From contig JAZDXN010000026.1 in assembly GCA_037013495.1 (NCBI GenBank), positions 5,208,001 through 5,272,000 on the forward strand: 64,000 nucleotides of DNA. Direction: 5' to 3'. This document shows positions 39,901 to 51,474 of the stretch, one piece after another. Numbering within the stretch: position 1 is the stretch's first letter; the number at the start of each line of letters is the position of its first letter. Made by a program: the position numbers and the translations under genes. The notes beneath the pieces were generated by a model, which did no database searches, had not been told where the DNA came from, and saw only the letters and a program-made list of their open reading frames with translations. Origin of the DNA: Hippophae tibetana. Lineage: Eukaryota; Streptophyta; Magnoliopsida; Rosales; Elaeagnaceae.

Positions 39901-40583
39901 ACAAAAAATAAGAGAAGGGAAAAAAAGAGAGGATGTCGTTCACGTTTTCAAAAACAACAAAACATTTTGTAAATATGAGTTACAACTTTCAACAGAGATA
40001 ACTATTGATTCGGGTATCGAAACCACTATTCTAATATATCAAATCGAAGCTCGTATTAAATTACATAATATTTTTTGGTCCCGCCAAAGAAAATCGTTTT
40101 TGTACCAAAATTTATTCGTTTACATCACTTAATGGGTGTTTAAAGTTTGTGACGCACCATTTTCATTTTTCTTACTTCTGGTTTAATTCAATAGAGGTAT
40201 ATAGGAGATATTGGTGCCGACCTAGGGTTGTTTCTTTATATTTTCAATCCGTCACTATTCTTCCCTAAAAATAAGAGAAGAGAAAAAGAAAGAGGATGTC
40301 GTTCACATTTTGAAAAACAACAAAACCTTTTGTCTATATGAGTTACAACTTTCAACGGAGATAACTTTTGACTCGGGTACCGAAACCGCTATTATAATAT
40401 ATCAAATCAGAGCTCATTTCAAATTACACAATATGATTTGGTCCCACCAAGGAAAATCGTTTTTGTACCCAAATTAACACATTTACTTCACTTTCCGAGG
40501 GTTTAAATTTTTTCACGCACCATTTTCATTTTACTTAGTGCTAGTTTAATTCAATAGAGCTATAGAGGAGATATTGGTGCCAA
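36954..40583. repeat. Domain B HOR copy 1 (10 monomers A-B-C-D-X-Y-Z-E-F-G, 3630 bp)
   Basis: First full copy of the ten-monomer unit. Landmarks in order: A has AAAGCTTTGG; B has AGAAATAGTATG; C has GTAAGTGTGAG and AAATAAACAA; D has AACAGAGATAACTATTG; X has TTTATTTATATTTCC and TATTATTCAATAT; Y has CTAGGGTTTTTTC and CAGGTATTG; Z has TTTCTTTTCATTTCC; E has TCTAATCTTC; F has AAGGGAAAAAAAG; G has CCGTCACTATTCTTCCC and a class 2 tail. Private changes include GAGTGACAGC in B near 37438 and GTAAGATTGAG in Z near 39245. Confidence 0.88.
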
Positions 40584-42399
40584 CCTAGGGTTGTTTCTTT
40601 ATATTTTCAATAAGTCTCTATTCTTCAAGAAAAAAATAAGAAAAGAGAAAAAGAAAGAGGATGTCGTTCACATTTTCAAAAACAACAAAAGCTTTGGTAA
40701 GTATGAGTTACAGCTTTCAACGGAGATGAGTTTTGACTCGGGTATCGAAACCACTATTAATATATATCAAATCGAAGCTCGTATTAAATTACACAATTTT
40801 TTTGGTCCCGCGAAAGAAAATCGTTTTTGTACCCAAATTACATCGTTTACATCACTTAATAGGTGTTTAAAGTTTGAGACGCACCATTTTCATTTTTCTT
40901 ACTTCTGGTTTAATTCAATAGAGCTATATAGGAGATATTGGTGCCAACCTAGGGTTGTTTCTTTATATTTTCAATCAGTCTCTATTCTTCACAAAAAATA
41001 AGAGAAGAGAAAAAGAAAGAGTATGTCGTTCACATTTTCAAAAACAACAAAACATTTGGCAATTATGAGTTACAGCTTTCAACGGAGATAAGTTTTGACT
41101 CGGGTATCGAAACCACTATTAACATATATCAAATCGAAGCTCGTATTAAATTACACAATATTTTTTGGTCCCGCGAAAGAAAATCGTTTTTGTACCCAAA
41201 TTTATTCGTTTACATCACTTAATGGGTGTTTAACGTTTGTGACACACCATTTTCATTTTTCTTACTTCTAGTTTAATTCAATAGAGATGTATATGAGATA
41301 TTGGTGCCGACCTAGGGTTGTTTCTTTATATTTTCAATCAGTCTCTATTCTTCACAAAAAATAAGAGAAGAGAAAAAAAAAGAGGATGTCGTTCACGTTT
41401 TCAAAAACAACAAAACATTTGGTAAGTGTGAGTTACAGCTTTCAACGGAGATAAGTTTTGACTCGGGTATCGAAACCACTATTAATATATATCAAATCCA
41501 AGCTCGTATTAAATAAACAATATTTTTTGGTCCCGCCAAAGAAAATCGTTTTGGTACCCAAATTACATCGTTTACATCACTTAATAGGTGTTTAAAGTTT
41601 GTGACGCACCATTTTCATTTTTCTTACTTCTGGTTTAATTCAATAGAGCTATATAGGAGATATTGGTGCCAACCTAGGGTTGTTTCTTTATATTTTCAAT
41701 CAGTCTCTATTCTTCACAAAAAATAAGAGAAGAGAAAAAGAAAGAGTATGTCGTTCACATTTTCAAAAACAACAAAACATTTGGTAAATATGAGTTACAA
41801 CTTTCAACAGAGATAACTATTGACTCGGGTATCGAAACCACTATTATAATATATCAAATCGAAGCTCGTATTAAATTACATAATATTTTTTGGTCCCGCC
41901 AAAGAAAATCGTTTTTGTACCCAAATTTATTCGTTTACATCACTTAATGGGTGTTTAAAGTTTGTGACGCACCATTTTCATTTTTCTTACTTCTAGCTTA
42001 ATTCAATAGAGTTATATAGGAGATATTGGTGCCGACCTAGGGTTGTTTATTTATATTTCCAATAAGTCTCTATTATTCAATATAAAATAAGAGAAGAGAA
42101 AAAGAAAGAGTATGGCATTCGCATTTTCAAAAACAATAAAACATTTGGTAAATATGATTTACAGCTTTCAACGGAGATAACTTTTGACTCGGGTATCGAA
42201 ACCACTATTAATATATATCAATTCAAAGCTCGTATTAAATTACACAATATTTTTTGGTCCCGCCAAAGAAAATCGTTTTTGTAACCAAATTAATTCGTTT
42301 ACATCACTTAATGGGTGTTTAAAGTTTGTGACGTACCATTTTCATTTTTCTTACTTCTAGCTTAATTCAATAGAGTTATATAGGAGATATTGGTGCCGA

Positions 42400-42762
42400 C
42401 CTAGGGTTTTTTCTTTATATTTTGAATCAGTCTCTATTCTTCACAAAATATAAGAGAAGAGAAAAAGAAAGAGGATGTCGTTCACATTTTCAAAAACAAC
42501 AAAACATTTGGTAAATATGAGTTACAACTTTCAACAGAGATAACTATTGACTCGGGTATCGAAACCACTATTATAATATATCAAATCGAAGCTCGTATTA
42601 AATTACATAATATTTTTTGGTCCCGCCAAAGAAAATCGTTTTTGTACCCAAATTTATTCGTTTACATCACTTAATGGGTGTTTAAAGTTTGTGACGCACC
42701 ATTTTCATTTTTCTTACTTCTAGCTTAATTCAATAGAGTTATATAGGAGATATTGGTGCCGA
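42400..42762. repeat. Chimeric Y/D monomer 1
   Basis: The head is Y: GGGTTTTTTC, TTTTGAATCAG, CACAAAATATAAG and GAGGATGTCG. From AACTTTCAACAGAG near 42525 the body and tail are D: ACTATTGACTC, CATAATATT, AATTTATTCG and AGCTTAATTCAATAGAGTT. The exchange lies between about 42474 and 42525. Because D is two places before Y in the unit, this crossover adds two monomers. Confidence 0.85.
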
Positions 42763-43126
42763 CCTAGGGTTGTTTATTTATATTTCCAATAAGTCTCTAT
42801 TATTCAATATAAAATAAGAGAAGAGAAAAAGAAAGAGTATGGCATTCGCATTTTCAAAAACAACAAAACATTTGGTAAATATGATTTACAGCTTTCAACG
42901 GAGATAACTTTTGACTCGGGTATCGAAACCACTATTAATATATATCAATTCAAAGCTCGTATTAAATTACACAATATTTTTTGGTCCCGCCAAAGAAAAT
43001 CGTTTTTGTAACCAAATTAATTCGTTTACATCACTTAATGGGTGTTTAAAGTTTGTGACGTACCATTTTCATTTTTCTTACTTCTAGCTTAATTCAATAG
43101 AGTTATATAGGAGATATTGGTGCCGA

Positions 43127-43489
43127 CCTAGGGTTTTTTCTTTATATTTTGAATCAGTCTCTATTCTTCACAAAATATAAGAGAAGAGAAAAAGAAAGAG
43201 GATGTCGTTCACATTTTCAAAAACAACAAAACATTTGGTAAATATGAGTTACAGCTTTCAACGGAGATAAGTTTTGACTCAGGTATTGAAACCACTATTA
43301 ATATATATAAAATTGAAGCGCGTATTAAATTATAGAATATTTTTTGGTCCCGCCAAAGAAAATCGTTTTTGTACCCAAATTACATCGTTTACATCACTTA
43401 ATAGGTGTTTAAAGTTTGTGACGCACCATTTTCATTTTTCTTACTTCTAGCTTAATTCAATAGAGTTATATAGGAGATATTGGTGCCGA
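43127..43489. repeat. Chimeric Y/D monomer 2
   Basis: This monomer is Y from its head through CAGGTATTG, AAAATTGAAGCGCG and the ATTACATCG...AATAGGTG part. It then ends with the D tail AGCTTAATTCAATAGAGTT (near 43449), where a normal Y has AGTTTAATTTAAAAGAGC. The exchange lies between about 43404 and 43449, a different place from chimera 1, so the two are separate events. Confidence 0.82.
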
Positions 43490-45667
43490 CCTAGGGTTGT
43501 TTATTTATATTTCCAATAAGTCTCTATTATTCAATATAAAATAAGAGAAGAGAAAAAGAAAGAGTATGGCATTCGCATTTTCAAAAACAACAAAACATTT
43601 GGTAAATATGATTTACAGCTTTCAACGGAGATAAATTTTGACTCGGGTATCGAAACCACTATTAATATATATCAATTCAAAGCTCGTATTAAATTACACA
43701 ATATTTTTTGGTCCCGCCAAAGAAAATCGTTTTTGTAACCAAATTAATTCGTTTACATCACTTAATGGGTGTTTAAAGTTTGTGACGTACCATTTTCATT
43801 TTTCTTACTTCTAGCTTAATTCAATAGAGTTATATAGGAGATATTGGTGCCGACCTAGGGTTTTTTCTTTATATTTTGAATCAGTCTCTATTCTTCACAA
43901 AAAATAAGAGAAGAGAAAAAGAAAGAGGATGTCGTTCACATTTTCAAAAACAACAAAACATTTGGTAAATATGAGTTACAGCTTTCAACGGAGATAAGTT
44001 TTGACTCAGGTATTGAAACCACTATTAATATATATAAAATTGAAGCGCGTATTAAATTATAGAATATTTTTTGGTCCCGCCAAAGAAAATCGTTTTTGTA
44101 ACCAAATTACATCGTTTACATCACTTAATAGGTGTTTAAAGTTTGTGACGCACCATTTTCATTTTTCTTACTTCTAGTTTAATTTAAAAGAGCTATATAG
44201 TAGATATTGGTGCCGACCTTGGGTTGTTTCTTTTCATTTCCAATCAGTCTCTATTCTTCACAAAAAATAAGAGAAGAGAAAAAGAAAGAGGATGTCGTTC
44301 ACATTTTCAAAAACAACAAAACATTTGGTAAGTATGAGTTACAGCTTTCAACGGATATATGTTTTGACTCGCGTATCGAAACCACTATTAATATATATCA
44401 AATCGAAGCTCGTATTAAATTACACAATATTTTTTGGTCCCGCCAAAGAAAATCGTTTTGGTACCCAAATTACATCGTTTACATCACTTAATAGGTGTTT
44501 AAAGTTTGTGACGCACCATTTTCATTTTTCTTACTTCTGGTTTAATTCAATAGAGCTATATAGGAGATATTGGTGCCAACCTAGGGTTGTTTCTTTATAT
44601 TTTCAATCAGTCTCTAATCTTCACAAAAAATAAGAGAAGAGAAAAAGAAAGAGGATGTCGTTCACATTTTCAAAAAAACAAAACATTTGGTAAATATGAG
44701 TTATAGCTTTCAATTGAGATAACTTTTGACTCGGGTATCGAAACCACTATTAACATATATCAAATCGAAGCTCATATTAAATTACACAATATTTTGTGGT
44801 CCCGCCATAGAAAATCGTTTTTGTACCCAAATTTATTCGTTTACATCACTTAATGGGTGTTTAACGTTTGTGACACACCATTTTCATTTTTCTTACTTCT
44901 AGTTTAATTCAATAGAGATGTATAGGAGATATTGGTGCCGACCTAGGGTTGTTTCTTTATATTTTCAATCAGTCTCTATTCTTCACAAAAAATAAGAGAA
45001 GGGAAAAAAAGAGAGGATGTCGTTCACGTTTTCAAAAACAACAAAACATTTTGTAAATATGAGTTACAACTTTCAACAGAGATAACTATTGATTCGGGTA
45101 TCGAAACCACTATTCTAATATATCAAATCGAAGCTCGTATTAAATTACATAATATTTTTTGGTCCCGCCAAAGAAAATCGTTTTTGTACCAAAATTTATT
45201 CGTTTACATCACTTAATGGGTGTTTAAAGTTTGTGACGCACCATTTTCATTTTTCTTACTTCTGGTTTAATTCAATAGAGGTATATAGGAGATATTGGTG
45301 CCGACCTAGGGTTGTTTCTTTATATTTTCAATCCGTCACTATTCTTCCCTAAAAATAAGAGAAGAGAAAAAGAAAGAGGATGTCGTTCACATTTTCAAAA
45401 ACAACAAAACCTTTTGTCAATATGAGTTACAACTTTCAACGGAGATAACTTTTGACTCGGGTACCGAAACCGCTATTATAATATATCAAATCAGAGCTCA
45501 TTTCAAATTACACAATATGATTTGGTCCCACCAAGGAAAATCGTTTTTGTACCCAAATTAACACATTTACTTCACTTTCCGAGGGTTTAAATTTTTTCAC
45601 GCACCATTTTCATTTTACTTAGTGCTAGTTTAATTCAATAGAGCTATAGAGGAGATATTGGTGCCAA

Positions 45668-47844
45668 CCTAGGGTTGTTTCTTTATATTTTCAATAAGTC
45701 TCTATTCTTCAAGAAAAAAATAAGAAAAGAGAAAAAGAAAGAGGATGTCGTTCACATTTTCAAAAACAACAAAAGCTTTGGTAAGTATGAGTTACAGCTT
45801 TCAACGGAGATAAGTTTTGACTCGGGTATCGAAACCACTATTAATATATATCAAATCGAAGCTCGTATTAAATTACACAATTTTTTTGGTCCCGCGAAAG
45901 AAAATCGTTTTTGTACCCAAATTACATCGTTTACATCACTTAATAGGTGTTTAAAGTTTGTGACGCACCATTTTCATTTTTCTTACTTCTGGTTTAATTC
46001 AATAGAGCTATATAGGAGATATTGGTGCCAACCTAGGGTTGTTTCTTTATATTTTCAATCAGTCTCTATTCTTCACAAAAAATAAGAGAAGAGAAAAAGA
46101 AAGAGTATGTCGTTCACATTTTCAAAAACAACAAAACATTTGGCAATTATGAGTTACAGCTTTCAACGGAGATAAGTTTTGACTCGGGTATCGAAACCAC
46201 TATTAACATATATCAAATCGAAGCTCGTATTAAATTACACAATATTTTTTGGTCCCGCGAAAGAAAATCGTTTTTGTACCCAAATTTATTCGTTTACATC
46301 ACTTAATGGGTGTTTAACGTTTGTGACACACCATTTTCATTTTTCTTACTTCTAGTTTAATTCAATAGAGATGTATATGAGATATTGGTGCCGACCTAGG
46401 GTTGTTTCTTTATATTTTCAATCAGTCTCTATTCTTCACAAAAAATAAGAGAAGAGAAAAAAAAAGAGGATGTCGTTCACGTTTTCAAAAACAACAAAAC
46501 ATTTGGTAAGTGTGAGTTACAGCTTTCAACGGAGATAAGTTTTGACTCGGGTATCGAAACCACTATTAATATATATCAAATCCAAGCTCGTATTAAATAA
46601 ACAATATTTTTTGGTCCCGCCAAAGAAAATCGTTTTGGTACCCAAATTACATCGTTTACATCACTTAATAGGTGTTTAAAGTTTGTGACGCACCATTTTC
46701 ATTTTTCTTACTTCTGGTTTAATTCAATAGAGCTATATAGGAGATATTGGTGCCAACCTAGGGTTGTTTCTTTATATTTTCAATCAGTCTCTAATCTTCA
46801 CAAAAAATAAGAGAAGAGAAAAAGAAAGAGGATGTCGTTCACATTTTCAAAAAAACAAAACATTTGGTAAATATGAGTTATAGCTTTCAATTGAGATAAC
46901 TTTTGACTCGGGTATCGAAACCACTATTAACATATATCAAATCGAAGCTCATATTAAATTACACAATATTTTGTGGTCCCGCCATAGAAAATCGTTTTTG
47001 TACCCAAATTTATTCGTTTACATCACTTAATGGGTGTTTAACGTTTGTGACACACCATTTTCATTTTTCTTACTTCTAGTTTAATTCAATAGAGATGTAT
47101 AGGAGATATTGGTGCCGACCTAGGGTTGTTTCTTTATATTTTCAATCAGTCTCTATTCTTCACAAAAAATAAGAGAAGGGAAAAAAAGAGAGGATGTCGT
47201 TCACGTTTTCAAAAACAACAAAACATTTTGTAAATATGAGTTACAACTTTCAACAGAGATAACTATTGATTCGGGTATCGAAACCACTATTCTAATATAT
47301 CAAATCGAAGCTCGTATTAAATTACATAATATTTTTTGGTCCCGCCAAAGAAAATCGTTTTTGTACCAAAATTTATTCGTTTACATCACTTAATGGGTGT
47401 TTAAAGTTTGTGACGCACCATTTTCATTTTTCTTACTTCTGGTTTAATTCAATAGAGGTATATAGGAGATATTGGTGCCGACCTAGGGTTGTTTCTTTAT
47501 ATTTTCAATCCGTCACTATTCTTCCCTAAAAATAAGAGAAGAGAAAAAGAAAGAGGATGTCGTTCACATTTTCAAAAACAACAAAACCTTTTGTCAATAT
47601 GAGTTACAACTTTCAACGGAGATAACTTTTGACTCGGGTACCGAAACCGCTATTATAATATATCAAATCAGAGCTCATTTCAAATTACACAATATGATTT
47701 GGTCCCACCAAGGAAAATCGTTTTTGTACCCAAATTAACACATTTACTTCACTTTCCGAGGGTTTAAATTTTTTCACGCACCATTTTCATTTTACTTAGT
47801 GCTAGTTTAATTCAATAGAGCTATAGAGGAGATATTGGTGCCAA
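45668..47844. repeat. Domain B HOR copy 3, contracted (6 monomers, 2177 bp)
   Basis: Order is A 45668, B 46032, C 46395, E 46757, F 47119, G 47482. D, X, Y and Z are missing. The C unit keeps AAATAAACAATA near 46596 but is followed by the E mark TCTAATCTTC near 46790. C and Z are alike from the GGTACC site to the next head, so the exchange joined C to Z somewhere between about 46604 and 46793, removing four monomers. Confidence 0.88.
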
Positions 47845-50800
47845 CCTAGGGTTGTTTCTTTATATTTTCAATAAGTCTCTATTCTTCAAGAAAAAAATAA
47901 GAAAAGAGAAAAAGAAAGAGGATGTCGTTCACATTTTCAAAAACAACAAAAGCTTTGGTAAGTATGAGTTACAGCTTTCAACGGAGATAAGTTTTGACTC
48001 GGGTATCGAAACCACTATTAATATATATCAAATCGAAGCTCGTATTAAATTACACAATTTTTTTGGTCCCGCGAAAGAAAATCGTTTTTGTACCCAAATT
48101 ACATCGTTTACATCACTTAATAGGTGTTTAAAGTTTGTGACGCACCATTTTCATTTTTCTTACTTCTGGTTTAATTCAATAGAGCTATATAGGAGATATT
48201 GGTGCCAACCTAGGGTTGTTTCTTTATATTTTCAATCAGTCTCTATTCTTCACAAAAAATAAGAGAAGAGAAAAAGAAAGAGTATGTCGTTCACATTTTC
48301 AAAAACAACAAAACATTTGGCAATTATGAGTTACAGCTTTCAACGGAGATAAGTTTTGACTCGGGTATCGAAACCACTATTAACATATATCAAATCGAAG
48401 CTCGTATTAAATTACACAATATTTTTTGGTCCCGCGAAAGAAAATCGTTTTTGTACCCAAATTTATTCGTTTACATCACTTAATGGGTGTTTAACGTTTG
48501 TGACACACCATTTTCATTTTTCTTACTTCTAGTTTAATTCAATAGAGATGTATATGAGATATTGGTGCCGACCTAGGGTTGTTTCTTTATATTTTCAATC
48601 AGTCTCTATTCTTCACAAAAAATAAGAGAAGAGAAAAAAAAAGAGGATGTCGTTCACGTTTTCAAAAACAACAAAACATTTGGTAAGTGTGAGTTACAGC
48701 TTTCAACGGAGATAAGTTTTGACTCGGGTATCGAAACCACTATTAATATATATCAAATCCAAGCTCGTATTAAATAAACAATATTTTTTGGTCCCGCCAA
48801 AGAAAATCGTTTTGGTACCCAAATTACATCGTTTACATCACTTAATAGGTGTTTAAAGTTTGTGACGCACCATTTTCATTTTTCTTACTTCTGGTTTAAT
48901 TCAATAGAGTTATATAGGAGATATTGGTGCCAACCTAGGGTTGTTTCTTTATATTTTCAATCAGTCTCTATTCTTCACAAAAAATAAGAGAAGAGAAAAA
49001 GAAAGAGTATGTCGTTCACATTTTCAAAAACAACAAAACATTTGGTAAATATGAGTTACAACTTTCAACAGAGATAACTATTGACTCGGGTATCGAAACC
49101 ACTATTATAATATATCAAATCGAAGCTCGTATTAAATTACATAATATTTTTTGGTCCCGCCAAAGAAAATCGTTTTTGTACCCAAATTTATTCGTTTACA
49201 TCACTTAATGGGTGTTTAAAGTTTGTGACGCACCATTTTCATTTTTCTTACTTCTAGCTTAATTCAATAGAGTTATATAGGAGATATTGGTGCCGACCTA
49301 GGGTTGTTTATTTATATTTCCAATAAGTCTCTATTATTCAATATAAAATAAGAGAAGAGAAAAAGAAAGAGTATGGCATTCGCATTTTCAAAAACAACAA
49401 AACATTTGGTAAATATGATTTACAGCTTTCAACGGAGATAACTTTTGACTCGGGTATCGAAACCACTATTAATATATATCAATTCAAAGCTCGTATTAAA
49501 TTACACAATATTTTTTGGTCCCGCCAAAGAAAATCGTTTTTGTAACCAAATTAATTCGTTTACATCACTTAATGGGTGTTTAAAGTTTGTGACGTACCAT
49601 TTTCATTTTTCTTACTTCTAGCTTAATTCAATAGAGTTATATAGGAGATATTGGTGCCGACCTAGGGTTTTTTCTTTATATTTTGAATCAGTCTCTATTC
49701 TTCACAAAAAATAAGAGAAGAGAAAAAGAAAGAGGATGTCGTTCACATTTTCAAAAACAACAAAACATATGGTAAATATGAGTTACAGCTTTCAACGGAG
49801 ATAAGTTTTGACTCAGGTATTGAAACCACTATTAATATATATAAAATTGAAGCGCGTATTAAATTATAGAATATTTTTTGGTCCCGCCAAAGAAAATCGT
49901 TTTTGTACCCAAATTACATCGTTTACATCACTTAATAGGTGTTTAAAGTTTGTGACGCACCATTTTCATTTTTCTTACTTCTAGTTTAATTTAAAAGAGC
50001 TATATAGTAGATATTGGTGCCGACCTTGGGTTGTTTCTTTTCATTTCCAATCAGTCTCTATTCTTCACAAAAAATAAGAGAAGAGAAAAAGAAAGAGGAT
50101 GTCGTTCACATTTTCAAAAACAACAAAACATTTGGTAAGTATGAGTTACAGCTTTCAACGGATATATGTTTTGACTCGGGTATCGAAACCACTATTAATA
50201 TATATCAAATCGAAGCTCGTATTAAATTACACAATATTTTTTGGTCCCGCCAAAGAAAATCGTTTTGGTACCCAAATTACATCGTTTACATCACTTAATA
50301 GGTGTTTAAAGTTTGTGACGCACCATTTTCATTTTTCTTACTTCTGGTTTAATTCAATAGAGCTATATAGGAGATATTGGTGCCAACCTAGGGTTGTTTC
50401 TTTATATTTTCAATCAGTCTCTAATCTTCACAAAAAATAAGAGAAGAGAAAAAGAAAGAGGATGTCGTTCACGTTTTCAAAAAAACAAAACATTTGGTAA
50501 ATATGAGTTATAGCTTTCAATTGAGATAACTTTTGACTCGGGTATCGAAACCACTATTAACATATATCAAATCGAAGCTCGTATTAAATTACACAATATT
50601 TTGTGGTCCCGCCATAGAAAATCGTTTTTGTACCCAAATTTATTCGTTTACATCACTTAATGGGTGTTTAACGTTTGTGACACACCATTTTCATTTTTCT
50701 TACTTCTAGATTAATTCAATAGAGATGTATAGGAGATATTGGTGCCGACCTAGGGTTGTTTCTTTATATTTTCAATCAGTCTCTATTCTTCACAAAAAAT

Positions 50801-51474
50801 AAGAGAAGGGAAAAAAAGAGAGGATGTCGTTCACGTTTTCAAAAACAACAAAACATTTTGTAAATATGAGTTACAACTTTCAACAGAGATAACTATTGAT
50901 TCGGGTATCGAAACCACTATTCTAATATATCAAATCGAAGCTCGTATTAAATTACATAATATTTTTTGGTCCCGCCAAAGAAAATCGTTTTTGTACCAAA
51001 ATTTATTCGTTTACATCACTTAATGGGTGTTTAAAGTTTGTGACGCACCATTTTCATTTTTCTTACTTCTGGTTTAATTCAATAGAGGTATATAGGAGAT
51101 ATTGGTGCCGACCTAGGGTTGTTTCTTTATATTTTCAATCCGTCACTATTCTTCCCTAAAAATAAGAGAAGAGAAAAAGAAAGAGGATGTCGTTCACATT
51201 TTCAAAAACAACAAAACCTTTTGTCAATATGAGTTACAACTTTCAACGGAGATAACTTTTGACTCGGGTACCGAAACCGCTATTATAATATATCAAATCA
51301 GAGCTCATTTCAAATTACACAATATGATTTGGTCCCACCAAGGAAAATCGTTTTTGTACCCAAATTAACACATTTACTTCACTTTCCGAGGGTTTAAATT
51401 TTTTCACGCACCATTTTCATTTTACTTAGTGCTAGTTTAATTCAATATAGCTATAGAGGAGATATTGGTGCCAA
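47845..51474. repeat. Domain B HOR copy 4 (10 monomers, 3630 bp)
   Basis: A regular copy with the same order and length as copy 1: A 47845, B 48209, C 48572, D 48934, X 49297, Y 49661, Z 50024, E 50387, F 50749, G 51112. Z carries CCTTGG (50024-50029), as in copies 2 and 5 but not copy 1. Private changes include AAACATATGG in Y near 49768 and TCTAGATTAATTC near 50705. Confidence 0.88.

Larger units (their letters stand above)
40584..45667. repeat. Domain B HOR copy 2, expanded (14 monomers, 5084 bp)
   Basis: Order is A 40584, B 40948, C 41311, D ~41674, X 42036, Y/D 42400, X 42763, Y/D 43127, X 43490, Y 43854, Z 44217, E 44580, F 44941, G 45304. The X-Y pair appears three times instead of once, giving four extra monomers. 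The first two Y units are chimeras with D, so the expansion came from two separate steps of two monomers each. The Z unit carries CCTTGG instead of CCTAGG (44217-44222). Confidence 0.88.

Noticed and set aside
40591..41001. A 136-codon frame that could be a conserved small protein, repeated at 45675 and 47852
   Set aside because: It is the A monomer of the ten-monomer HOR with a local deletion (AATTTTTTTGG for AATATTTTTTGG and similar) that fuses the two usual frames. The other A units at 51482 and 55478 lack it, so it is not maintained.
40584..47844. The +4 (copy 2) and -4 (copy 3) HOR copies as the two products of one reciprocal crossover
   Set aside because: The sizes match (1454 and 1453 bp), but copy 2 has two Y/D junctions and copy 3 a C/Z junction, so different partners and breakpoints were involved.
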